From NCBI GenBank assembly GCA_031082125.1, contig JAVHLM010000013.1:62001-126000 (forward strand): a DNA stretch of 64,000 nt, in the 5' to 3' direction. How positions within the stretch are numbered: position 1 is the stretch's first letter; the number at the start of each line of letters is the position of its first letter. Shown in pieces: positions 18,631-25,576 of this stretch. The notes below the pieces were generated by a model. It ran no database searches and was not told the DNA's origin. It saw nothing but the letters and a program-made list of their open reading frames with translations. Source of the DNA: Candidatus Eremiobacterota bacterium. Its GTDB lineage: Bacteria > Vulcanimicrobiota > CADAWZ01 > Ess09-12. The translations under genes and the position numbers were made by a program.

Positions 18631-18690
18631 CAGATGCTCCTTACTTCATAAATTCAGCAGAATGCACACACGGTGCAGGTGAAATCATTG

Positions 18691-19506
18691 TCAGCCTGAT
18701 GAGCAATTGCTGCAGCTCGAAAGCAGGGCATCAATTTTTGCGCTGTCCACGGTGCCTTTAAGAGTTCCCGCCAATGCGCCCTGGTTCAGAATGGTCACGG
18801 CCGTCTGCGGAGCTTTTCCCGGAGCCATTTTGAACATTGAGAAGAGAGGCATGTCGTTTTTATCTTCGGGATCCACGCGGATCACCACGCTGTTTTCTTT
18901 CTTGCTGGCGTAGCCGTCCACTTCTTTCATGGCTTTCTCAAACTGGGCAGAGTCCTGGCCGGGAAAACAGACAAATATGAGTCTTCTTTCCTGCGCTGAT
19001 TTGAGAAAAGAGAGGACCTTTTCTGAAAGAAATGATTCTTTTATCGCGGAAACCGAAACGTCTTCAACAAAGCCGTTTATTACTGTGCCTTCCGGTGAAA
19101 GAACCAGCAGGACTGGCTTGTTTACCTTGTCTATCTCATATTTCCTCACTACCGGGAGCTCCTTTTCATCGTTTACATTGACAGTGACAAAATGAGCCGT
19201 CTCTTTCCCATATTTATTCTCTGCTTCCTTGTACACTGATTTCATTTTGCCGGTGGGCTCGTCATCCTTTTCAAAAAACAATACCACCAGAAATTTCTTC
19301 TTTCCCGAAGAGCTTTTAAGCATTTCAGCAACTGAAGAAGTGTCGTCCAGCGGTGCCTTCAGAATATTTTCCTCAACTGTATTCGTTGGATTGCCTGTTA
19401 CAGAGACATTTTCATCTGCCTTTCTACCGCACGAGGTGAGGGCAATCAGTAGCCCGAAAGCAATTACTGCGAGGTAATATGCCCTTTTGAAAGTTGTATG
19501 TTTCAT
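18691..19506 (-). CDS. Thioredoxin-fold lipoprotein
   Basis: The chosen ATG at 19506 follows GAAGGGAAAATACCT. The N-terminus is a lipoprotein signal ending ALTSC-GRK, so the mature protein should be lipid-anchored outside the cytoplasm. Two thioredoxin-like halves are visible: FLVVLFFEKDDEPTGKM...VNKPVLLVLSPEG and RRLIFVCFPGQDSAQFEKAM...APQTAVTIL. The usual CxxC is missing from both, but the C-terminus ends in CSNC, which could be a relocated thiol pair. It lies between the selenocysteine-peptide candidate and the ABC permease in the same operon, suggesting delivery or reduction of substrate for that transporter. Confidence 0.72.
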   Translation of the reverse strand: MKHTTFKRAYYLAVIAFGLLIALTSCGRKADENVSVTGNPTNTVEENILKAPLDDTSSVAEMLKSSSGKKKFLVVLFFEKDDEPTGKMKSVYKEAENKYGKETAHFVTVNVNDEKELPVVRKYEIDKVNKPVLLVLSPEGTVINGFVEDVSVSAIKESFLSEKVLSFLKSAQERRLIFVCFPGQDSAQFEKAMKEVDGYASKKENSVVIRVDPEDKNDMPLFSMFKMAPGKAPQTAVTILNQGALAGTLKGTVDSAKIDALLSSCSNCSSG

Positions 19507-19590
19507 AGGTATTTTCCCTTCATTGATATAATGAGAACCCTGAAGACCTGACTTCCTCAATCCTGCCATTCTCCATTGTCTCTTATTACT

Positions 19591-19719
19591 TCAGGCCTGC
19601 TTTTTTTCGCTGCTTTTGGAATCGGCTGAATCCTCAGGTGGTGGGGGATTCTTCTTGCTTTCTGCGGCCGAACTGCCGCATGCCCCACCTGGCGCTCAGC
19701 AACAGCTGGTCTTTTTCAT
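19591..19719 (-). CDS. Candidate 42-residue selenopeptide (Cys-Cys-Sec)
   Basis: Reading UGA at 19698-19696 as Sec gives MKKTSCCU-APGGACGSS followed by a charged Pro/Ser/Lys tail, ending at TGA 19593-19591. ATG 19719 follows GAGAATGGAG; ATG 19725 is an alternative. The Cys-Cys-Sec plus a further Cys (C14) in an ArsR-headed operon suggests metalloid binding or redox chemistry. A hairpin (19663-19680) has its loop 21 nt after the UGA, matching the geometry at three other UGA genes in this island. If UGA is a stop, only a seven-residue peptide would be made. I know no named family for it, so this is the least certain of the four. Confidence 0.55.
19663..19680 (-). promoter_or_regulatory. Candidate SECIS hairpin of the 42-residue selenopeptide
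   Basis: On the minus strand TGCGGC-AGTTCG-GCCGCA forms a perfect 6-bp stem with a 6-nt loop carrying G at the second position. The loop starts 21 nt after the UGA, inside the 16-37 nt range known for bacterial SECIS elements. Confidence 0.6.
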
Positions 19720-19780
19720 CTCCATTCTCAGTGATTTTTCAAAGCATTTTGTCAGCTTTTAATGCACGCCACCATGCTGT

Positions 19781-20176
19781 TTAGCTGGTGTGAGCTTTTC
19801 CCTGAACCGGTATCCAACGAATCAGGCCCACCATGTATTCAGGGTAAGCCCTCAGAAAGACAATTGCGAGGACAAACATCAGTATGGGACCGATGATCCA
19901 GTTCTGCACCAGGGAGAGTGACAGGACCTTCACGTCGCGGAATACTTTCCCCATCTCTTCATACTTCACCTTGGCCAGGGGCGGATACATCATCAGGATG
20001 AGGCCGATGGCGATGGAAGTGGTTCCCACCTGGAATGCCGAGAGCACCTTGTTTACCCCGGGGAAAAGAAACCCGGCGCCTACGCCCACGAACATTGCCA
20101 GAAAAATCCAGAGGGTGAGATAGGTGTAGAGGAACGAGAGTTTTTTCTTTACTTTGCCGGCATCAGCTGCTGTCAT
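19781..20176 (-). pseudogene. Truncated duplicate of the acr3 arsenite exporter
   Basis: The 131-residue frame matches the first ~120 residues of the intact ACR3 at 30609-31706 almost residue for residue (for example [20 protein letters not shown] in both). The DNA is also nearly identical over about 320 bases. It lacks two codons (TTSIAIG against TTSIPIAIG) and ends in an unrelated tail, [15 protein letters not shown]. Over half of the membrane helices, including the thiolate-bearing ones, are gone, so arsenite export is not expected. Its own N-terminus ([12 protein letters not shown]) differs from the intact copy, so this is a decayed paralog rather than a simple copy. Confidence 0.85.
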
Positions 20177-20222
20177 AGATTCCTCCTGCCTGTTTTATTG
20201 ATGTAAGGCCTGCTGCAAATAG

Positions 20223-20630
20223 TTATTTATGCAATTGCCCGGTGTGGTAGCCTCTTTTGCTGTTTTGCATCCTGCACAATGGATCCAGCCCCTGTGCAAT
20301 GATGCACTTCAGTCTATTGTCGTCGTTTTCAAGCTCTTTCGACTGCGCCAGTGACTCTTTAAGCCATTTAAGCAGGGATGGCGGGAAGCAGTCCGAAAGC
20401 CTGTAATATACCCAGCGGCTGTCCTTTCTGCTCTTTACCAGGTGAGCATTCTGGAGGACACTCATGTGGCGGGATACGGTGGCCGGGGCGAGTTTAAGCA
20501 TCTCTGTAATCTGGCAGACACAGAGCTCATCTCTCTTTGTCAGGGCAATAAGCACCCTTAACCGGTTCCCATCTGCCAGGGCTTTGGTGACGGCCAGTGT
20601 TTTCTCCATGGATTCCGCCTTTGTTTGCAT
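20223..20630 (-). CDS. arsR: ArsR-family metalloregulator
   Basis: A winged-helix repressor that leaves DNA when arsenite or antimonite binds. The DNA-binding region contains ELCVCQITEMLKLAPATVSRHMSVLQNAHLV, with the classical C-x-C of the ELCVCDL metalloid site directly ahead of the recognition helix. Further Cys residues near the C-terminus (CIIAQ, PLCRM) may add ligands. The start is 20630 or the internal ATG at 20609. A palindromic TAATTA pair lies eight bases upstream and is a candidate operator. It heads the unit acr3 fragment, selenopeptide, thioredoxin-fold lipoprotein and FtsX/LolD transporter. Confidence 0.9.
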   Translation of the reverse strand: MQTKAESMEKTLAVTKALADGNRLRVLIALTKRDELCVCQITEMLKLAPATVSRHMSVLQNAHLVKSRKDSRWVYYRLSDCFPPSLLKWLKESLAQSKELENDDNRLKCIIAQGLDPLCRMQNSKRGYHTGQLHK

Positions 20631-20637
20631 ATTTTGC

Positions 20638-20655
20638 TAATTAACGAAATAATTA
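20638..20655. promoter_or_regulatory. Candidate ArsR operator
   Basis: TAATTA-N6-TAATTA, an inverted repeat in an A+T-rich patch directly upstream of arsR. Position and symmetry suit autoregulation by a dimeric ArsR, but its sequence differs from the ATATC-N10-GATAT pair near the other arsR. Confidence 0.4.
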
Positions 20656-20712
20656 TATGATAAAGTGCAGAAGATGTCAAGGAAAATGGGTGGATAACAA
20701 AGCGCATTTCCC

Positions 20713-23002
20713 TCATCCGTGAATCTTCACACCCTTTTCATAGACCAGGAAAGGAGTGCCTTCCGAGAGGGAGCCGAAGGTGAAGGTAAGATCATAGGGC
20801 GCCCTGCCCTTCACGGTGAGGGTCCGCAGGCCGTGGAGGAGGTGGAGGTGGCAGGCCCCGCCGGCACCGGCAGCCGGGGGTCTGGCAGCGGAAGCGGTCC
20901 CGCTTCAGGATCCTGTGATGATGGGCCGCTTTTTTCAAGGTTCCCTCGGTCTTGAGATAGTCGGCAAGGAGTGCCACGAGAAATTTTTCTTCCGGGAGGA
21001 TTAGGCTTTCGGCGCCTTCCGGCAGGGCAAGACAGCCGAGAAAGGTATGGGCTGCTAGGTTCCAGACCTTCTGGAGCTCCCGGGGTAGGAAGAATTTGAT
21101 GGTAATGGAGCCCCCTGCCGCTGGCGAGGTGGCTTTTGACGTGAGGATGTCCACCAGGAAAGTCTCCTCGGGATTCTCGCCCCGGGGAATGGTACAGAGT
21201 TCCCGGGCCTTTTCAGCTGCACAGAGGGCTGACTCAGAATCCTGCCCCTGGTTCTGAGGCGCTGCGAGCCTCGCACACAGCCTGGAATTTCTTTCAATTT
21301 CATGGGAAGCCTCAGAGGCCATCATCTCATCGAGATCGCTGAAATACTTCCAGGGCTCATCGAGGCGCCTGTCGCGGGATACCATGAGCTCCTCGTCGTC
21401 TGAAGCGAGAGGCCACGAAGATTTGAGAGAGGGGCCTTTATACCAGGACCCTGCCCTTATGCAGTCCTGCACCTCCTCCGAGAGGCCGTGGAACCTCTCG
21501 TCGGTGACGTAGCGGAAGCCGGGAAGAAGAGTATAATTGTGAGGGACAAGGCAGTCATATTCCACAATCCTCGCACAGCGCTGAGACTCTTCCCGCAGGT
21601 CAACAGTGGGCACACTCGCGGCATAGGCAATCCATTGCGATTCATTTTTCCCGTCCACGAGGGGGAGGATGAGGCGTGCCTGCTCCCTGGTGATGACGCC
21701 CTTCATGAAGGCGTCTTCGGTGAGGGAATGGCGCCGGAAGCCCTCGGCGAGCCTTATGAGCTGGCGGGTCTGGGCCATCGAGAAGCCGCAGCGCTCCCCT
21801 GCGTAGTCCTCGATGAACTCATAGCCGAGAAGGTGGTGGAGCTGCCTCTCGTCCATCGCCCGGAGAAGCATCCCCGCGGCTACGTCGAGCCTCTGGCGGA
21901 TAGAGGCGGCCCTCCGGAGCCTCCCCGCAACCGCCCTGGCGGAGACCGCGCCGGCATCTTTTTCTGGCCGGCACTCTTCCAGCCATGAGGGAAAGAAGAT
22001 GCTCCAGGGTGATGCCCACGGATCGCACCCGGGGCATTCATGCCCTTCACCGCCCTGCCCGTTTAGTTCGTCGGGATCGCTGATGCGCCGGTTTCCTATC
22101 CTTCTCTTCATGAGGGGCACCCGTGAGAAGAGGGGGCGATTTCCCTTGGCATCAAGGGCCGGAAGCTCCGGGGCGGCTTCCCCTGAGGCAAGGAAATTCG
22201 CAAGGAGAGCCTCGACAAATCCTGAGACAGGCCCGTCATAGTGCTCTTTGTCCCGGAAGAGGGAGAGGGCGAAGTCCCAGGTGAGGGCAAGTGAGGGCGG
22301 TACGCTGAAATACATCATTGTGCCTTCGGACCCGGCTTCGGGACCATCGCCGGAAGGGGTCGCCGATCCGGCCTTCCCTTCGGCGAGAGCCCTTTTCACT
22401 TCCCTCTCGAGGCCGCACAGGGAGCGCTCCCGCGCAATGGCGAGCCACCAGGACTCATTCTCAGGCGTGATGACTCTCGAGAGATGCCTGAGGGCGCTCT
22501 TTGCGATCCTGCCCTCAAGATAGGCCTCCCGCGTGAGGGGGAGCGCCCTGAGAAGCTCGAAGTTGTGCATCAGCTCCGACGCGGTGCGCCCCGAGAACGA
22601 GAGATGCTCCGTGGCGAAGGTGCCCATGGAGCGGTATCCTAACTGATCAACCCCTTTCGTTTTCAGAGTGACGATAAGGCCGCCGAGAGTAAGATCAAGT
22701 GCCAGGCGGCTGCGGACTGCCTCGCAGAGCAGAAAATCAATGCGCGCTGCCCTATTCTCCCTGTCGATTGAGCCGAAGGAGATATCCTCTGTGAGCTTTT
22801 CCGCTTCGGGGATGAGGCCCTCCCTGGTGATCTTGACTATGTGCTCGGGCCTAAAGAGGGTTCCCCCCGGGAGCTCATAAGGCTCGGGGATGAGGAGCAT
22901 GTCCTCGTGGTCCTTAAGACAGCAAGGCTCTGCGAGGTGAAGAAGCTCTTCTTCATCCGGTAGGAACAATGAGTGAATGGTGTGGGTCTCAAACGTATCC
23001 AT
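20713..23002 (-). pseudogene. Broken HNH-type protein gene (frameshift and lost nuclease core)
   Basis: A paralog of the intact gene at 37045-39399: shared features are a DUF222-like helical body (LGYRSMGTFATEHLSFSGRT; SALRHLSRVITPE) and the terminal KRDRFRCQTPGCRCRRGL. In the intact copy that segment continues into the His-Asn-His nuclease core. Here the frame runs into a proline-rich stretch and stops at 20792, while the next frame resumes homology (CHLHLLHGLRTLTVKGRAPYD) and ends at 20713. The central SHHIIF...NRITLC part of the motif is absent. The likely start is MDTFETHT at 23002. The protein made would lack nuclease residues. Confidence 0.8.
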
Positions 23003-23205
23003 GTAATAATGATACCATATTGATAGAGAAAAAGCAAAGAGGCCCCCCCTATAGAAGCTCATTCTGAAGGTGTTTTTATGCCATCGAAGGATGCCCCGTG
23101 AAGGGCGGAAAAGAGGCGCGGATGATAAAAATGACCCTGAAGGCTCTTAAAGAATCGCCACGGCCTGTTTCTGCCCTCTCCCGGCCATTGCCCATACCGG
23201 TGGGG

Positions 23206-23590
23206 TCAGCGAGTGGCCCTCTTGCAGCTGCAGAAAAAATTTTTCCGATGGGGAATCCCCTTTAAGGTCCGAGGTGAAGCGGTAGAGCGGGGAATAAATT
23301 CTGGATTGCTGTTGACAAGGGGGCACTCATGGAGTATGGCAGTGGCGGCGGCAAAGGCATCGGCAAGAGAAATCCTGTAATCGGCTTTGAGTTCTCCCGC
23401 TGCGAGCGCTTCTTTTTCTGCCGCAGGAATGAGAGTGACAGGCCAGTTCTTCATGGCGGTGAGAAGAGAATGTGCTTTTGCTGAGCCTTTCTTTCGCTTG
23501 ATGAGGTAGTAAAGCTCGCAGAGGTTCACCCAGCTCACAAGGAGCTCAATCTCACCTCGGCTTGCATCGATGAGGAAGCCTTCGCCTTTT
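23206..23590 (-). pseudogene. VapC-like PIN-domain toxin remnant
   Basis: The frame contains the middle and end of a PIN-domain ribonuclease: SWVNLCELYYLIKRKKGSAKAH, ELKADYRISLADAFAAATAI, ECPLVNSNPEFI. These resemble VapC toxins (the 'NLxExxY' helix, 'SLADAFAAA' and 'PLVTxDPEF' segments). The first 35-40 residues, with the first catalytic Asp, are missing, and the tail after NPEF does not look native. The remnant joins out of frame with the 3' end of the CopZ-like gene, so a deletion or insertion probably fused the two. No VapB antitoxin is present. Confidence 0.65.
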
Positions 23591-23777
23591 CCGCAACACG
23601 GCGGACATCGGCATGACATCACGTGCCTCTGGGATTCCTGGTGCTGCACTCACAGGTGCCGGCCTGCCTTTCAGCCATTATTCTTTCCATAATCAGGGAG
23701 CGTCCGGCATTTTCGATGACATCGCGGATGATGTCTTCTTCTCGGTATTCAAGGCAGTAACAGACTAATTCATTCAT
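23535..23777 (-). CDS. Selenocysteine-containing CopZ-like [2Fe-2S]/zinc protein
   Basis: Reading UGA at 23621-23619 as Sec gives 80 residues: MNELVCYCLEYREEDIIRD, then GRSLIMERIMAERQAGTCECS, then TRNPRGT-U-CHADVRRVAEKAK. This matches the Fe-S/zinc domain of CopZ-type proteins (CYCF...C-x-C...NPKGR-C-C-L-x-DV), with Sec replacing the first Cys of the conserved pair. Ligands would be C6, C8, C42, C44, U53 and C54. A hairpin follows the UGA. The last ~15 residues come from the fusion with a VapC remnant. It starts 13 bases after arsC and is probably co-transcribed. If UGA stops translation, the conserved ligand pair would be lost. Confidence 0.82.
23590..23605 (-). promoter_or_regulatory. Candidate SECIS hairpin of the CopZ-like gene
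   Basis: TCCGC-CGTGTT-GCGGA on the minus strand: a 5-bp stem and a 6-nt loop with G at the second position, starting 18 nt after the UGA. Confidence 0.6.
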
Positions 23778-23790
23778 TAACTGGTCCCCA

Positions 23791-24210
23791 CTATCCAGGA
23801 AGCGATTCCGGGAGGCTTTCCACGTAGGCTCTTATCTCGTCGCGCACCTCGCGGAAAACCTTGAGCCGATCCTCATGAGAGCCTTCAGCCTTCGCGGGAT
23901 CCCTGAAACCATGGTGTAATACTTTCACCTGCGCGGGGAAGAAAGGGCACGAGGCCCTGGCATCGTCACAGAGTGTGACCACATAATCTACTTTGACGCC
24001 CTCTTTCAGGAGCTCGAGAGAGGTCTTTGAACGCTGGCCGCTTATGTCAATCCCCGCCTCCTTCATCACCTCGACGGTGAGGGGATTGATGCCGTGAGCC
24101 TCGATGCCTGCAGAATAAGGCTCGAGGATACCGCCTTTCAGGTGCCTTGTCCAGGCTTCGGCCATCTGGCTCCGCGCCGAGTTCCCGGTGCAAAGATAGA
24201 GTATTTTCAT
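23791..24210 (-). CDS. arsC: Arsenate reductase, low-molecular-weight phosphatase (thioredoxin) type
   Basis: Reduces arsenate to arsenite for export, using a cascade of three cysteines. The N-terminal P-loop is ILYLCTGNSARSQMAE; the nucleophilic Cys is residue 7. The second and third catalytic Cys are in VVTLCDDARASCPFFP. The usual CTGNSCRSQ has Ala at the non-essential position here. The pattern HHGFRDPAKAEGS is also typical. ATG 24210 follows GAGGAGG; a longer frame to 24225 adds five residues. It lies 11 bases after the Sec-ArsM gene and just before the CopZ-like gene. The enzyme would feed arsenite to ACR3 or ArsM. Confidence 0.93.
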   Translation of the reverse strand: MKILYLCTGNSARSQMAEAWTRHLKGGILEPYSAGIEAHGINPLTVEVMKEAGIDISGQRSKTSLELLKEGVKVDYVVTLCDDARASCPFFPAQVKVLHHGFRDPAKAEGSHEDRLKVFREVRDEIRAYVESLPESLPG

Positions 24211-24221
24211 CGCATTCCTCC

Positions 24222-25055
24222 TCATTTTTCCGGCTTGTATGCACGGACCTTGATGCTCACTATGGAGTCGGCAGCCTTCCTTATCTCATCCATGGGGATC
24301 TTTGCATCTTTAATAATTGCCTGCACCGTGGGATCACTGGCCATGTAGTCGAGGGGGAATACGCACTCTTCAAGCACCGCCACCTCGATGAATCCAGCAT
24401 CTCTGATGGCGGCGAGATAAGCCTCCTTCAATGAGGCTCCCGCAATGCAGCCGATATAGGCGTCCACTGATTTCCTTATGCTTTCGGGGAGCTCTCTCAG
24501 GAGCACGATATCAGAGATCATGAGTCTCCCGCCCGGTCTGAGAACCCTGTGAGTCTCGCGGAACACCTGTGTCTTGTCTGGCGAGAGGTTTACCACGCAG
24601 TTTGAGATCACCACATCAACGAAGTTATCGGCAACGGGGAGGTGCTCGATCTCTCCCAGCCTGAACTCTATGTTACCCAGCCCCGATGCCTTGGAATTTT
24701 TCCGGGCATTTTCCACCATCTCGGGCGTCATATCGACGCCGATGACTTTTCCTGTGCCGCCGACCTTCTTCGCCGCGAGAAAACAGTCAATCCCCGCTCC
24801 GGCACCGAGGTCAAGTACATATTCTCCTTCCGCGAGAGAGGCGAGGGCAACGGGATTTCCGCATCCGAGCCCGAGGTTGGCCCCCTCCGGAAGGGAGGAC
24901 AGCTCTTCACTGCTGTACCCTATATTTTTGCTCAGGTCTTCCGCCAGTGTGCTGGTCCCGCAGCACGATGACTTCGGCCCTCAGCAGCTTCCAGAATCCT
25001 GCGCGATGGCCCCGTATCCTTCCCGTACTGCTTTTCTGATGTCTTCCTGGTCCAT
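24222..25055 (-). CDS. arsM: Selenocysteine-containing arsenite methyltransferase
   Basis: Transfers methyl groups from S-adenosylmethionine to arsenite. ATG 25055 follows AGGAGGACATC. In-frame UGA at 24983-24981 (codon 25) falls in QDSGSC-U-GPKSSCCG, the Cys-rich N-terminal segment of ArsM; the island's other ArsM has GGSCGCGCSC there. The core is intact: GLGCGNP, the SAM site VLDLGAGAGIDCFLAA, VISNCVVNLSPDK, YIGCIAGAS, so all three arsenite-binding Cys are present. A SECIS-like hairpin has its loop 20 nt after the UGA. A conventional call would start at an internal ATG (24731) and lose the SAM-binding motif, so read-through explains the gene better than decay. Confidence 0.85.
24949..24966 (-). 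promoter_or_regulatory. Candidate SECIS hairpin of the Sec-ArsM gene
   Basis: GTGCTG-CGGGAC-CAGCAC on the minus strand: a perfect 6-bp stem and a 6-nt loop with G at position 2, starting 20 nt after the UGA. Confidence 0.6.
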
Positions 25056-25127
25056 GATGTCCTCCTTTGTGACTTATTTCAGCAATATCAGTGATCCTGA
25101 TTGATCCGACATGTCTTCCTTCCGTGG

Positions 25128-25472
25128 TTACCTCTTCTCCCGGTCTGCCGGCTTACCCTTATGGAGGCCGGTGGAGTCTTCAGCAAGCCGGAGGGTGAAC
25201 CTGCCGTAGCCTTCAATGCGCATGAGAAGCTCTCCCTTTGCCATGTCATAGGTATTCCATATCTCTTTGTGGATATAAAATTTAAGCTCCCCTGAAGAGT
25301 ACTCTTCAAAGTCGCCAGGATTTTCCGGTTTTCCCATCAGACCTGATGGCGCCTTGAATATCTGTCATCACCCGAGGGTCACATAGCGCTCCGTGATGTT
25401 CATTATCCCGCCATGCTCCTGCATATACTCCTCAAGCCAGAGCGAGTCAAAGGTGAGCGATTTGTCTGGCAT
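25128..25472 (-). CDS. CC/Se-motif family protein with two adjacent selenocysteines
   Basis: ATG 25472 follows a strong AAAGGAGG. Translation through two consecutive UGA codons (25370-25365) gives 114 residues: WLEEYMQEHGGIMNITERYVTLG-U-U-QIFKAPSG, then GKPENPGDFEEY, KFYIHKEIW, and ELLMRIEGYGRFTLRLAE. From memory, this matches the small HesB-like family that NCBI calls 'CC/Se motif family (seleno)protein', where the site is Cys-Cys or contains Sec. Residues before and after the UGAs form one homologous domain in one frame, and the second half alone has no good ribosome site. The hairpin beyond the UGAs contains CAGGTCTG, the apical sequence of the E. coli fdhF SECIS. The function of the family is unknown; a diselenide redox site is an inference. 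Confidence 0.82.
25334..25349 (-). promoter_or_regulatory. Candidate SECIS hairpin of the CC/Se-motif gene
   Basis: CCATCA-GGTC-TGATGG on the minus strand: a perfect 6-bp stem and a GGUC loop starting 21 nt after the second UGA. The apex CAGGUCUG equals that of the E. coli fdhF SECIS bound by SelB (from memory). Confidence 0.7.
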
Positions 25473-25518
25473 TGTTGCACCTCCTTTGTCGGATAGGCCC
25501 TTTTCGCGATATTCCAGC

Positions 25519-25551
25519 TTTATACTCCAGAGCATACCTGACGACATCATT
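25519..25551 (-). repeat. 33-bp dispersed repeat, copy 2
   Basis: Matches 7642-7674 with one base difference. It lies between the arsG stop and the CC/Se-motif gene start, about 47 bases upstream of that start codon, a promoter-like location as in copy 1. Confidence 0.6.
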
Positions 25552-25576
25552 GTAATTAACAATGTGCGTCAGTATA

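Noticed and set aside
20792-23062. Treating the HNH-type gene as a complete 756-residue protein
   Set aside because: The proline-rich end arises from a frameshift; homology resumes in the next frame to 20713 without the nuclease core.
23206-23649. Reading the whole 147-residue VapC-like frame as an intact gene
   Set aside because: The first 20 residues overlap the 3' part of the CopZ-like selenoprotein in another frame and lack the first catalytic Asp, so the gene is a remnant.
24222-24731. Calling a short methyltransferase from the internal ATG at 24731
   Set aside because: That product would miss the SAM-binding and GLGCGNP motifs that exist upstream in the same frame beyond the UGA.
25128-25337. 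Calling a separate 69-residue protein from ATG 25337
   Set aside because: There is no good ribosome site, and the upstream 34 residues in the same frame belong to the same domain.
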